DNA of 64,000 nucleotides from JAAELZ01 sp965237485 (lineage in GTDB: Bacteria; Pseudomonadota; Gammaproteobacteria; Arenicellales; Poriferihabitantaceae), in assembly GCA_965237485.1 (NCBI GenBank), contig CBDEFQ010000009.1, forward strand, positions 1,380,553 to 1,444,552, read 5' to 3'. The first letter of the stretch is position 1; each line of letters starts with the position of its first letter. Made by a program: the position numbers and the translations under genes. Of the stretch, positions 36,902 to 47,085 are shown piece after piece. The notes beneath the pieces are model-generated. The model ran no database searches. It saw only the letters and a list, made by a program, of their open reading frames with translations, and had not been told where the DNA came from.

Positions 36902-37426
36902 ATGATAAGACCTTCGATATTCTTGCTACTGTGTCTACTGCTAACAGCATGCGATAGATCTACAGGCGAGGTTCAATGGCATATGGTCAATGTGAACCAT
37001 ACTGATCTGCAAGGGGACGCCCATATATTAATCTCGGGTAAAGAAGTATTTATGATTGACGCGGACTACACCGCACCAGCCGTAGAAAAACTGATTCCCT
37101 ATCTGCAAGCGTTAAATATTTCAAGGATCAGCAAAGCGTTCGTGTCGCACGCCCATCAAGACCATTACGAAGGCTTTTCGGCAATGATTGGATCAGGAAT
37201 TAATATCGATGATATCTACTTCAACACCCCGTCTATGGAAATTGAGGACTGCTGCTACAACGCAAAGGATTTTCAAAACCATCTTGAGTATTGGGAAGAC
37301 AGCACGGTAACAACTCACACAGTAGTGGCTGGAGATCAATTTGAACTTGGCGATTCAAAACTTAGCGTTATTCATGCACAAACAGCAAACTTACCAAACA
37401 AGAAAATTGATGTCAACGACCAGTCT
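36902..37426 (+). pseudogene. Metallo-beta-lactamase-fold lipoprotein, 5' part
   Basis: Signal peptide with lipobox (LLCLLLTAC, Cys at about 17). MBL fold of the ComEC/Rec2-like type: VNHTDLQGDAHILISGKE and the zinc motif SHAHQDHYEG. Frame continues to NDQS at 37426 and then enters inserted DNA. It resumes at 40422 as LIMRWQVGQITTLFTGDL. Natural role unknown. Confidence 0.88.
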
Positions 37427-37433
37427 TGTCCAA

Positions 37434-39040
37434 CAGAAATTCCCGCCTACCAAGATTTAGCCCAAATCGTCGTTAGCTTTGTCTCGCTGAGTTTGATGCA
37501 GGGTCTAATCTCTGTCCAGCTGTCGCTAGCTCATTGTCTCGGCTGATGTTTATACCCTGAAAACCTCGCCTCAAGCAGCTTTGATCATGATCTTAGTCAA
37601 GAGGTATCTGGAAAGGGCAGCAGCCCTTCTCTAAATGCAAGATCACTATATGTCGCCTCCCAGCTCGGAACATGAAGAACAAGGAATAAGCTGCGCAGCT
37701 TCTCCCAATAATTCTTTTTCGATTTCTTTGCCTCCAGCGCCTGACCCAATAGCTTGCAACAGCGTTGCTGAATCTGATCAACTAGAAACGCCAGCATCAT
37801 CAAGTAAGCAAACACCGTCGCTAGGTGCTGTTTGCCATGACCAAAGTTATGCTCGAAGTGATAGCCAAGGGTTTTTCAGGGTGTTGAAGGTTTCATTCTC
37901 AATGCGCCAACGAGCGCGGCCGCCGCGCATTAGCGTCATCATATTGTCAGAGGTGATTTCAATATCCGTCACCCACGAGAAGTGCTGTGTTTTACCCGAT
38001 GCTTTGGTTTCCCAGTATTCCAAGAAATTGATCTGCATCTGGAAATTCGCATCATTAAGCGGCACTTGATTACAGTATCGAAAACAATGATGCACCCCTT
38101 TGGAATCTATGAGTTCCACTGTTTTTGTGGCTTTTGTGTGACTCACCCAGTCAAATAGAAACCCATGGTCACTTTGTTTTGCGCCTAGAATAAAACGCAT
38201 GTCCAGTGACTTAAGTCATTCAATATGAGGGCCATTAGACGACAAACCATCCTCTACGACCACCAGCTTTAAATGAGGGTGTTCCCTGCGAATGTCTTTG
38301 AACAAACGCTTGGCTGCATTACGTTCACAGTCATTCTTGGCCTCGCCATCTTGCTTCAAGATCGCCTCGGGTGCCAATGTAAATACCTCAGACTGATCAG
38401 GATGCACCAATACCGCCGCCAGCAATTGATGATAATACGTGATCTGACCATTGCGATGATGCTTTTCACAGCACTGCTTGCAATGCACCTGCTTGGATGA
38501 GAAGTAACCTGTCCCATCCACCGATAGTAGATAGTGCTCATCCATAAACTCCATACCTTCTAAACCCTTGCCGCGTTGAAGATTGGCAAAGATTACGGGT
38601 AAAGGCTTGGCGTAATAGTGCAGGGTCAACATTGTCTAGCCGCTCACGTAATGTCGTATCACAAGGGGCTTTCTTAATCCCGTATAAGCTGCGTAAATTA
38701 GCTTGGATGGTTTGCTTATCTTGGTCGAACTGAAGTAATGAGGGATACTTCAACCCGAAAATAGCCATCCCTGACATCAGACAATCTGCTAGAGAAATAT
38801 CATTACGGGCGTGGCATGAATCTGTAGCTTCTATCTGACTAAACACTTGCCTAATCGACTTGAGTAATCCCGGCGCGCTGAGGTGTTTACGAAGTAGAGG
38901 TTTAGCTATTGTTCTTCAACTCTAATCTGTGAAATTGGCTGTATCATACTGTATCCTCGGAATAGTTTACGAAAACTATTTTTTCAGAACCCCTGTAACC
39001 CGCTTGTTTGCTTGGTTTGTTAATTGGGCGGGAATTGCTG
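37434..39040 (-). mobile_element. IS4-superfamily-like element, inner of the nested pair (1,607 bp, dead)
   Basis: Terminal inverted repeats CAGAAATTCCCGCC and CAGCAATTCCCGCC (one mismatch), flanked by a perfect 9-bp duplication CTTGTCCAA at 37425-37433 and 39041-39049. Its transposase on the minus strand is broken at least three times. It is younger than the outer element, since it interrupts it, yet its own gene is decayed. Confidence 0.88.
37597..38846 (-). pseudogene. DDE transposase remnant (several lesions)
   Basis: Pieces in order on the minus strand: 38846-38538 (SLADCLMSGMAIFGLKYPSL), 38632-38216 (LLSVDGTGYFSSKQVHC with a catalytic Asp, LVVVEDGLSSNGP), 38200-37847 (MRFILGAKQ, then RARWRIENETFNTLKN with the YREK-type Glu) and 37815-37597. 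Breaks: a frameshift near 38570, an in-frame TGA at 38216-38218 (probably CGA mutated), and a frameshift after NTLKN near 37880. Confidence 0.85.
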
Positions 39041-39129
39041 CTTGTCCAACATGAAATGATACTGAGCGAAGGGACTGATTCTAATCGGAAATGATACCGA
39101 ACTAATCTAATTTCTGTTCATGATGGTGA

Positions 39130-40371
39130 ATGAATACCATTATGAATGACCACCATATAGGTACCCTTGATAAGGCACGCTTGTTGCTACAAGGTACTGA
39201 TGAAATCGATCTGGCAATCGACGGTAAACGCAATCGCTATGATTTCATCAAACGCACCTTAATGCGTTTCAAATACAGCAAACTGGGTCGAGCCGATAAG
39301 GGTCTTGTGCTGCGTTATATCACACGCATCAGCGGTTACTCTTATGTGCAAGTGAAACGCCTGGCTGCCAGCTATCTCAAGCACGGTAGAATCCAGTGGC
39401 GACATCGTGCCACAAGGGGCTTTGCTAGACGCTATAGCAATCAAGACATTAAGCTTCTAGCAGATATGGATGAACTCCACGGTACGTTATCAGGCCATGC
39501 CACTAGGAAACTCTGTGAGCGCGCCTTGGTTGTCTATGAGCAAACTGAGTATGCCAACCTGGCACCTATCCCGGTTTCTCATCTATACAATCTACGCCGA
39601 TCTAAACCCTACCAGAACAATCGCCGTCACTTTGAAAAGACACATTCCAAGCCTTCTTCTATCGGCCAAAGACGTAAGCCACAGCCAGAAGGTCAACCTG
39701 GCTATAGCCGTGTAGATACAGTGCATCAGGGCGATAAGGACAAGGTTAAAGGGGTCTATCATATCAACGCCGTTGATGAGATCACCCCGTTTGAAGTCGT
39801 GTCTTCTACACAGAAAATATCAGAGCCATTCTTGATGCCTATTCTCACTCAAATGCTAGAGCAGTTCCCCTTTGTGATTAAAGGCTTTCATGCCGATAAT
39901 GGCAGTGAATACATTAACCAATCGGTGGTGCGATTGTTGAATAAGCTATTAATCGAGTTGACCCAATCCAGGGCTAGACACCGTAACGACCATGCCTTAG
40001 TTGAGTGCAACAATGGGGCCATCGTGCGCAAGCATCTTGGCTTCATGCATATCCCGCAAAAATATGCGCCTGATATTAATCAATTTGCCACCGACTTTCT
40101 TAACCCTTATTTGAATTATCACCGACCTTGTTTCTTCCCACAGACCAGCACTAACAACAAAGGAAAACAAGTCAAAACCTATCCATATCGAAACATGATG
40201 ACGCCTTATGAAAAACTCAAATCGTTGACCAATGCACAGTCATATCTTAAAACTCACATCTCGTTTACAATGCTTGACGATATCGTTTATCAGATGACTG
40301 ATAATGAGGCGGCAAAACAACTCAATGAGGAAAAAACTAAACTCTTTAAAAACATCTTTGAACAGAAATGA
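39130..40371 (+). CDS. Integrase-core DDE transposase of the outer element
   Basis: 413 aa, intact. N-terminal DNA-binding part (KGLVLRYITRISGYSYVQV) and rve-type integrase core: D in YSRVDTVHQGD, D in GFHADNGSEYIN, E in HALVECNNGAIVRKHLGF. Resembles the IS481-like or ISNCY integrase transposases; the precise family is left open. Despite the intact gene, the element's left tip is interrupted. Confidence 0.85.
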   Translation: MNTIMNDHHIGTLDKARLLLQGTDEIDLAIDGKRNRYDFIKRTLMRFKYSKLGRADKGLVLRYITRISGYSYVQVKRLAASYLKHGRIQWRHRATRGFARRYSNQDIKLLADMDELHGTLSGHATRKLCERALVVYEQTEYANLAPIPVSHLYNLRRSKPYQNNRRHFEKTHSKPSSIGQRRKPQPEGQPGYSRVDTVHQGDKDKVKGVYHINAVDEITPFEVVSSTQKISEPFLMPILTQMLEQFPFVIKGFHADNGSEYINQSVVRLLNKLLIELTQSRARHRNDHALVECNNGAIVRKHLGFMHIPQKYAPDINQFATDFLNPYLNYHRPCFFPQTSTNNKGKQVKTYPYRNMMTPYEKLKSLTNAQSYLKTHISFTMLDDIVYQMTDNEAAKQLNEEKTKLFKNIFEQK

Positions 40372-40421
40372 CAATCAACTTCTCGGTATCATTCCTGTAT
40401 TGGAATAGACTCGACCTATCT

Positions 40422-40805
40422 CTGATAATGCGTTGGCAAGTCGGTCAGATCACTACGCTGTTTACCGGTGACCTCAACAATACCATTGGTACTTGGTTAG
40501 TAAACACTAAGCCCACGGAGTTAGCAGCTGATATTTTAAAAGTTCCGCACCATGGAGGGCGTGGCATCGCCCCAAATGCCTTCTTTATGGCCGTAAACCC
40601 AACACATTTATTGGTACCAAGCCCGGCGTGGCTATGGTGTTCCGAGCGCGCTCATTTGATTCGCGGGTTCGCGGACAACCCGAATATTAAGACTGGGGTA
40701 AATGGCTTTCACGGCACCGCTGTAGTTAGTTTTGATAAAGACCAAATCGCTATCAGCTCAGAAAACACGCCGACGGAAATTTGCGCTGAATTAGCCAACA
40801 ATTAA
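40422..40805 (+). pseudogene. Metallo-beta-lactamase-fold lipoprotein, 3' part
   Basis: Continues the gene at 36902 in frame: LIMRWQVGQITTLFTGDLNN, then VPHHGGRG (zinc ligands) and the end CAELANN at 40805. The join NDQS + LIMRW leaves no missing residues by comparison with the fold. Confidence 0.85.
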
Positions 40806-40852
40806 TTACAACATACCTAAAGTTTTTCTGAAGAGTCGTATAGGACAATTAA

Positions 40853-41122
40853 CTAGTACACTTTCAAGATAATATTGCCTAATTCAGCGTCAACGTACTG
40901 TTTCACAACAAGGCGTATTGCGCAATGAATGGTCACTCCCTTCAAAAGCGATACTACGCAGTTGTGGGACGGTGCGTTGGGGTCCTTTGGGTGAGCCTGT
41001 CCGCGCCCCTGGGCTGCGTTACAGCTTTTGTAAAGGGAGTGACCATTTCCTGCAAGCGACGCCTTGCCAGGCACGCGGACAGACTCACTGAATTAGGCAA
41101 TATCACTTTGAAAGAGTACTAG
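40853..41122. mobile_element. MITE-like palindromic element A, copy 2
   Basis: 270 bp, CTAG-bounded, same terminal inverted repeats as copy 1 with a few substitutions (CTAGTACACTTTCAAG on the left). Lies between the MBL remnant and the rhomboid gene. Confidence 0.9.
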
Positions 41123-41187
41123 GTACTACAAAACCCAATTTCAAAACTCGCCCTTGATTTAGCTATCAATAGGCGCATCAACTTTAA

Positions 41188-42063
41188 ATGAGCCTATGCG
41201 CCCTCTTTCATACCCAGCAATCAAAGCGCTGCAAAGAGTTCAATCTGGTACTACAAGCGGTAAATTTACCAAGCCAAGTCGTCGAATACGAGAATCGCTT
41301 TTACTTACTGGTAGAAGAAGCACAAGCTGAAGATGCTTATGAGCAGCTGCATCTATATATTAACGAGAACGCTCCTGAAGAAATATTAGCGCGCCCCTTA
41401 CAACCTTTGGCCAAAGGGTTTCTTGGCGCTTATCTTTATGGGTTAACCTTACTGCTCATAGGGTCGTTTAAAGCCACGTATACATTCGGTGTGGACTGGT
41501 ATCACCAAGGCTTGGCACATTCTGAAAAACTACTCAGCGACCAATGGTGGCGCAGTATCACCGCATTAACCCTACATGCTGATATAGCACATCTGGTTGG
41601 AAACATTGGTTTTGGCGTCTTATTCGGAATTTTAGTTTCTCAATACATTGGCAGTGGAGCAGCCTGGTTAAGTATTTTACTGGCTGGCGCGGCGGGTAAC
41701 GCAATTAACGCTTATTTGCATCAAAGCGTGCATTTATCCATTGGTGCATCGACTATGGTTTTTGCCGCATTGGGTATGTTAGGTGTATTTGCCTTAAACG
41801 ATAGATATAACTACGCGCAACGCGGTATTCGACGGTGGTTACCGTTTATTGCCACACTCGCCTTGCTTGCATTTACGGGCACTGCGGGCGAACGCACCGA
41901 CGTCATAGCTCATCTAGCAGGCTATTTTTGTGGTTGCTTAGCTGGCATAGCGTGGATAGCTTTTGGGCGCAAAAATATTAAACAGGCTAAGTGGCAAGGC
42001 TTAATGGGCCTTAGCACGGTTCTGCTTATCGTAATAGCATGGAGCTTAGCAATTAGCGCTTAG
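41188..42063 (+). CDS. Rhomboid-family intramembrane serine protease
   Basis: 291 aa. A soluble N-terminal domain of about 85 residues (similar to the small DUF2007-type domain), then six or seven hydrophobic segments. Rhomboid features: HLVGNIGFG, the catalytic serine in SIGASTMVFAALG, and the catalytic His in DVIAHLAGYFCG. Substrate unknown. Converges on acnA with 21 bp between. Confidence 0.85.
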   Translation: MSLCALFHTQQSKRCKEFNLVLQAVNLPSQVVEYENRFYLLVEEAQAEDAYEQLHLYINENAPEEILARPLQPLAKGFLGAYLYGLTLLLIGSFKATYTFGVDWYHQGLAHSEKLLSDQWWRSITALTLHADIAHLVGNIGFGVLFGILVSQYIGSGAAWLSILLAGAAGNAINAYLHQSVHLSIGASTMVFAALGMLGVFALNDRYNYAQRGIRRWLPFIATLALLAFTGTAGERTDVIAHLAGYFCGCLAGIAWIAFGRKNIKQAKWQGLMGLSTVLLIVIAWSLAISA

Positions 42064-42084
42064 CGATAAACCTCTACTTACTAC

Positions 42085-44745
42085 TTAAGCAGCAAGTTGG
42101 CGTAAGACATAATGCAATATCCCGCCATGCTCGTAATACTCCCACTCTTTTGGCGTATCAATGCGAACTTGGGCTGTAAATGAACTTGTAGACCCGTCTT
42201 CCGCTGTAACCGAAATACTCACTTCTTTGGCGCCCATGATTACGCCTTCAATGTCATAAGTTTCCTTTCCAGTAAGGCCCAATGTTTCTCGAGAATCACC
42301 GTCTTTAAACTGCAAAGGTAACACACCCATGCCCACCAAGTTAGATCGGTGAATGCGTTCAAAGCTTTCAACGATAACCGCTTTAACGCCGAGTAAATTA
42401 ACCCCTTTGGCCGCCCAGTCACGCGAAGACCCAGTTCCATACTCTTTCCCGCCAATAATCATCAATGGCGTTCCTTCTTCACGGTATTGCTCAGCTGCGT
42501 GGAAAATAGGCATTACCTCGCCGCTAGGCTGATGCGAAGTCCAGCCGCCCTCCGTACCCGGTGCCAATTCGTTGCGCAGCCTAATATTTGCAAAGGTGCC
42601 GCGCATCATAATCTCGTGATTGCCGCGCCGTGAACCGTAAGAGTTGAATTCTCTGCGGTCTACCCCAGCTTCCGATAAAAAGGCGCCAGCTGGAGAATCA
42701 GCCTTAATCGCCCCTGCAGGAGAGATATGATCGGTGGTAATAGAGTCACCTAAACGCGCCAAAACACGTGCGCCCTTAATATCGCCGAAACCCGGTGCGT
42801 TCTTACTCATATCGACAAAATAAGGAGGCTGTTGTATGTAAGTCGAGCCCTCTTGCCATGCAAAACGCTTAGCATCTGTAGTCGGCACTGCTTGCCAATG
42901 CTCATCACCTTTAGTTACATCAGCATATTTTTCTAGAAACATTTCACGTGATAGCGCTGAATTTATCGCTGCGTTAACACTGGCTTGATCTGGCCAAATA
43001 TCACTCATAAATACATCATTACCACTTTTATCTTTGCCTAATGGCTCAGTAGTTAAATCAACACTGGTTGTGCCTGCTAGAGCATAGGCCACCACTAGCG
43101 GAGGTGAAGCCAAGAAATTCATTTTTACTTCGGAATGCACCCGGCCTTCAAAGTTTCGATTACCTGAAAGCACCGAACTCACGACTAAATCTTGCTTCAA
43201 AATAGCTTCTGAAACGGCTGCTGGCAACGGCCCAGAATTACCGATACAGGTTGTACAGCCATAACCCACTACATCGAAACCCAATTGCGAAAGAGGTTCA
43301 ATTAAGTTGGCTTTTTCTAAATATTCAGTTACCACGCGCGAACCCGGCGCTAATGAAGTTTTTACCCATGGTTTCACAGACAAACCCAATTCCACTGCTT
43401 TTTTAGCAACCAAGCCAGACGCCATAATTACACTAGGATTTGAAGTGTTGGTACAAGACGTAATGGCCGCAATTACCACATCACCATCGTGCATATCTAC
43501 ATCTTCGCCGTCCATCACTACCGATGCCGAACGCACCTCACTGCTACCACTGAGCTCAGTTTGTGCGGCTTCGATCACCGCTTTTGCATCGGTCAGATCA
43601 ATGCGATCTTGAGGGCGCTTAGGCCCGGCAATACAGGGTTGTACACTAGAGATATCTAGCTCTAGTGTATCGCTGAAGATTGGATCAGCGTCACCGGTTT
43701 GGCGGAACATTCCCTGCTCGCGTGCATACGCCTCCACCAATGCAATTTGCTCTTCGCTACGGCCAGATAAATGCAGGTAATTAAGCGCTTCTTGATCGAT
43801 AGGGAAAATACCGCAAGTGGCACCATATTCTGGTGCCATGTTGGCAATCGTTGCCTGATCAGCCAAAGATAGATGATCCAGGCCATCGCCATAAAACTCT
43901 ACGAATTTACCCACCACACCACGCTTACGTAACATTTCGACAACCGTTAGCACTAAGTCGGTAGCGGTAACACCTTCACTGAGCTTGCCCGTTAATTTAA
44001 AACCCACTACTTGTGGAATGAGCATCGTAATCGGCTGGCCTAGCATTGCCGCTTCCGCTTCAATGCCGCCTACGCCCCAACCCAACACGCCAACACCATT
44101 AATCATGGTGGTGTGCGAATCAGTGCCAACAACGGTATCAGGGTAAGCCCATAACTCGCCATTTATAGTGCGCGAAAACACTACTTGCGCTAAATTTTCT
44201 AAGTTAACTTGGTGCACAATACCTGTTGATGGCGGCACTACTTTAAAGTCTTTAAATGCAGATTGGCCCCATTTTAAAAACTCATAGCGCTCAGCATTGC
44301 GCTCATATTCTCTGTCTGTGTTTTGTAATAGTGCATTGGCCGTGCCAAAATTATCTACCATGACTGAATGATCAATTACCAAATCAGCTGGACTTAAAGG
44401 GTTAATTTTATCTGGGTCACCGCCCAGAGCTTCCATTGCATCACGCATCGCCGCTAAATCTACAATTGCGGGTACGCCTGTAAAATCCTGCATTAAAACA
44501 CGTGCTGGGGTAAACGCTATTTCAACATTGGGCTGTGCTTTTGCATCCCAATTGGCTAAGGCCAGAATATCTTCGTGCGTAATGCTTTCGCCATCTTCAT
44601 GACGCAACAGATTCTCAAGTAGTATTTTCAAAGAATAGGGCAAGCGGCTTAAATCCGCTTCACTATCCAAGCTTTTTAGTGAATTTATTTGATAATCTGT
44701 ACCCGATACTGATAAGGTTTTACGCGAGTCGAAACTGTTATTCAT
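42085..44745 (-). CDS. acnA: Aconitate hydratase A
   Basis: 886-aa aconitase of the AcnA/IRP group. Interconverts citrate and isocitrate. 4Fe-4S ligands in TSCTNTSNPSVI and YGCTTCIGNSGPL; the swivel-domain GSSRDWAAKGVNLLG is intact. N-terminal VLMQDFTGVPAIVDLAAMRDA is typical. Full length; single gene. Confidence 0.95.
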   Translation of the reverse strand: MNNSFDSRKTLSVSGTDYQINSLKSLDSEADLSRLPYSLKILLENLLRHEDGESITHEDILALANWDAKAQPNVEIAFTPARVLMQDFTGVPAIVDLAAMRDAMEALGGDPDKINPLSPADLVIDHSVMVDNFGTANALLQNTDREYERNAERYEFLKWGQSAFKDFKVVPPSTGIVHQVNLENLAQVVFSRTINGELWAYPDTVVGTDSHTTMINGVGVLGWGVGGIEAEAAMLGQPITMLIPQVVGFKLTGKLSEGVTATDLVLTVVEMLRKRGVVGKFVEFYGDGLDHLSLADQATIANMAPEYGATCGIFPIDQEALNYLHLSGRSEEQIALVEAYAREQGMFRQTGDADPIFSDTLELDISSVQPCIAGPKRPQDRIDLTDAKAVIEAAQTELSGSSEVRSASVVMDGEDVDMHDGDVVIAAITSCTNTSNPSVIMASGLVAKKAVELGLSVKPWVKTSLAPGSRVVTEYLEKANLIEPLSQLGFDVVGYGCTTCIGNSGPLPAAVSEAILKQDLVVSSVLSGNRNFEGRVHSEVKMNFLASPPLVVAYALAGTTSVDLTTEPLGKDKSGNDVFMSDIWPDQASVNAAINSALSREMFLEKYADVTKGDEHWQAVPTTDAKRFAWQEGSTYIQQPPYFVDMSKNAPGFGDIKGARVLARLGDSITTDHISPAGAIKADSPAGAFLSEAGVDRREFNSYGSRRGNHEIMMRGTFANIRLRNELAPGTEGGWTSHQPSGEVMPIFHAAEQYREEGTPLMIIGGKEYGTGSSRDWAAKGVNLLGVKAVIVESFERIHRSNLVGMGVLPLQFKDGDSRETLGLTGKETYDIEGVIMGAKEVSISVTAEDGSTSSFTAQVRIDTPKEWEYYEHGGILHYVLRQLAA

Positions 44746-44889
44746 AACTATATACTTATGGTTTAAATGGTTACCCTTTATTCTATCTTATGCATCTGTC
44801 GATTTAAATAATCAATTTGGCCCTATACCTACAAATCGGTGGGTTTTATACTTCACCTCCACTCATTAACATCGTCGTCTTACGGACTT

Positions 44890-45147
44890 ATGTTTCTACC
44901 AAAATACTTCAAAGTTGAAGATCAAAACACCATTAATGATTTTATTCGTCGCAACCCCTTCGCAACAATGTCAACCGCAGTGGATGGAAAGTTACAGGCA
45001 AATCATCTGCCTTTGCAACTTAAGACAGACAGTGATAATAAGCCGTCTATATTGCTGGGGCATATTGCTAGAGCCAACCCCCTAGTGAAACTTGTTACAA
45101 GTCCCACTGACTGCTTGGTCATATTTCATGGCGCAGACTGTTACATC
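44890..45147 (+). pseudogene. PaiB-type FMN-binding regulator, 5' part
   Basis: MFLPKYFKVEDQNTINDFIR with FATMSTAVDGKLQANHLP is the start of a PaiB-family flavin-binding protein. The frame leaves the family at CYI (45147), where extra DNA begins, and resumes at 45451. Confidence 0.82.
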
Positions 45148-45450
45148 GAAGCAAACATGGAAGTTTGCGATCCCGATGGCTTGAGTCATTGCTGAGAAAC
45201 GAAGCAGGACGTACATCGGCTAATTTGTCTTGTTTCGCAATAAAATCGTGTTTCATGGTAAAATAGCCCCGTGATTCAAATGGAGTTATAAATTTAGGAT
45301 TTACCCTGTTCTTAATACCGCGAGGTGCGCGGAAATTAACGCGCGTGGAGAGTTGCTTAATCAGGCTGTAGATGGCGCTCGCTGAAACGCGAATTTGTAG
45401 ATTGATGAGAAACCGAATGGACGGTTTTGAAATTAATCATTGCGAAACAC
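45148..45450 (-). mobile_element. About 300-bp insertion in the paiB-like gene, probable transposase fragment
   Basis: Breaks the paiB frame. On its minus strand an open stretch includes MKHDFIAKQDKLADVRPASF (ATG at 45254-45256) and then LSNDSSHRDRKL, which looks like the N-terminus of an IS4-type transposase. No clean terminal repeats or duplication were found. Family call is tentative. Confidence 0.5.
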
Positions 45451-45843
45451 CGAACACCCAATTGGTATCAAACAAAAAAGGACACTGGGAAAGTAGTCCC
45501 GACTTGGGATTATGAAGTCGCGCACGTGCGTGGCCAGCTAAAACTCATAGATGACGCGCAGTGGCTATATTCTTTTCTAGATACTTTAACTAACGAACAT
45601 GAAGCAAATGAGGCCGAGGCATGGAAAATCACCGATGCGCCCGAGGGCTATATCGAAGCAATGCTAAAGGCAATCGTTGGGCTGGAAATTGAAATTGATG
45701 AAGCGATTATGAAGAGCAAATTAAATCAGAATCACCCTGAACGAAACCAGCAAGGTATCGTAGAGGGTTTAAAGGGCAATGTAAGTGATAGGCAAGCACA
45801 AATTGCTAAACAGATCGCCCTAAACTTGAACAAAAACCCTTAA
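45451..45843 (+). pseudogene. PaiB-type FMN-binding regulator, 3' part
   Basis: RTPNWYQTKKDTGKVVPTWD followed by YEVAHVRGQL is the conserved PaiB core, then a helical tail ending NLNKNP at 45843. Confidence 0.82.
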
Positions 45844-45868
45844 CGCTAATCATAAATTACGCTAGTAA

Positions 45869-46675
45869 TTAGTAGCTTGCGTCCTGTGTTTGTCGCTTTA
45901 CCCAACTAAACCATTGTTCATATAGCTGGGGGCTAGCCGCGGCGACCACAGATTGCTTGGTTAAGCGATCGACCTTTATTTTAGCGCCATCAATACCGCT
46001 GGCTTGACCACCTGCTTCTACTAAAATCAGCTGTGCGGCGGCGTAATCCCAAAGCTGCTGACCTCCGTGTAAATAAACTTGAAACCGATTAGCCGCCAAC
46101 CAACACCACTCAATTACACTACTACCTAGATTACGCTGTGATCGATAAGGCGGGCAAATAACTAACTGGCTTGCCATATCCCCAGTCAGACGCTTGTAGT
46201 CCACATTGGCGATACAATCACTCAGCTCGGTAACGCTAGAACCAACTAGTCGACTACCATTAAGCCAAGCACCTTCGCCTAGAATGGCGGTAAATGTTTC
46301 TTCACGCACGGGATCATAAACAACCGCAATATGTGTGACTCCTTGCTGCACAAAGGCAAGTGACACGCCATAAATCGGAAACCCAGTAGAAAAATTAGTG
46401 GTGCCGTCAATTGGGTCCAAAATCCAAAGGCCCGACTCAGAACCGTCAAGCAGGTCCAATTGCTCCTCCCTAGTCATCTCTTCGCCTAACAAAGTGTACG
46501 CAGGGTAGGCTTTTTTGAGTTTTGCATGAATTTCTCTTTGCAAATTTTCATCTATTTGGGTGACAAAGCTGCCGTCATCTTTGAACGTGCGCTCCAGTTC
46601 GCAGCTCTGCTCAAAGCATTCCTTTGCCGCAAGCTGAATAAGCGGGACTAATATGTCAAGGGTCGGTAACATCAA
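45869..46675 (-). CDS. Inositol-monophosphatase family phosphatase
   Basis: 268 aa. Metal and phosphate motifs: LLGEEM, WILDPIDGTTNFSTGFP, and WDYAAAQLILVEAGGQASG. The family covers inositol monophosphatase, histidinol-phosphatase and 3'-phosphoadenosine phosphatase (CysQ); the sequence alone does not decide. An element A copy lies 26 bp upstream of its start. Confidence 0.85.
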   Translation of the reverse strand: MMLPTLDILVPLIQLAAKECFEQSCELERTFKDDGSFVTQIDENLQREIHAKLKKAYPAYTLLGEEMTREEQLDLLDGSESGLWILDPIDGTTNFSTGFPIYGVSLAFVQQGVTHIAVVYDPVREETFTAILGEGAWLNGSRLVGSSVTELSDCIANVDYKRLTGDMASQLVICPPYRSQRNLGSSVIEWCWLAANRFQVYLHGGQQLWDYAAAQLILVEAGGQASGIDGAKIKVDRLTKQSVVAAASPQLYEQWFSWVKRQTQDASY

Positions 46676-46701
46676 ACAAGCACGTTGGTTAAGGTTATGA
46701 A

Positions 46702-46971
46702 CTAGTACTCTTTCAAGGTAATATTGCCTAATTCAGCGTCAACGCGCTGTTTCACAGCAAGACGTATTGCGCAATGAATGGTCACTCCCTTCATAAGTGA
46801 TGCAACGCGGCTGCGGGACAGCGCGTTGGCGCCTTTGGGTGAGCCTGTCCGCGCCCCCTGGGCTGCGTTACAGCTTTTGTAAAGGGAGTGACCATTTCCT
46901 GTAAGCGGCGCCTTGCCAGGCACGCGGGCAGACTCACTGAATTAGGCAATATTACCTTGAAAGAGTACTAG
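46702..46971. mobile_element. MITE-like palindromic element A, copy 3
   Basis: 270 bp with the same CTAG-bounded inverted repeats (here ...TCAAGGTAATATTGCC on the left and its inverse on the right; the G to C change is matched in both arms). Between the phosphatase and the tonB-like gene. The covarying change suggests arm-to-arm copying or transposition of a repaired copy. Confidence 0.9.
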
Positions 46972-47085
46972 AACATTTGTGCAAATATTTATGCAGCTTA
47001 GATTGTGCAAACTCATACTTCACATCGTATAATAAGCTGAATATAGCATGCTCGGCCAAGGCTCACCACGCCACATCCACCACAC

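Larger units (their letters stand above)
37427..40418. mobile_element. Nested transposon block in the MBL gene
   Basis: Two insertions on top of each other. The inner element (37434-39040) split the very left end of an older integrase-type element, so the outer element's first bases (TGTCCAA) are left of it and the rest (CATGAAATGATACTGAG onward) right of it. Outer element ends: ATGATACTGAG on the left and its inverse, from GGTATCATTCC, near 40384 on the right. A 10-bp direct repeat with two mismatches, CGACCAGTCT at 37417-37426 and CGACCTATCT at 40412-40421, may be its target duplication. The exact outer tips are uncertain. Confidence 0.75.

Noticed and set aside
41188..41450. Separate gene for the N-terminal domain before the rhomboid
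   Set aside because: It is in frame and continuous with the rhomboid domain; a two-domain protein is usual.
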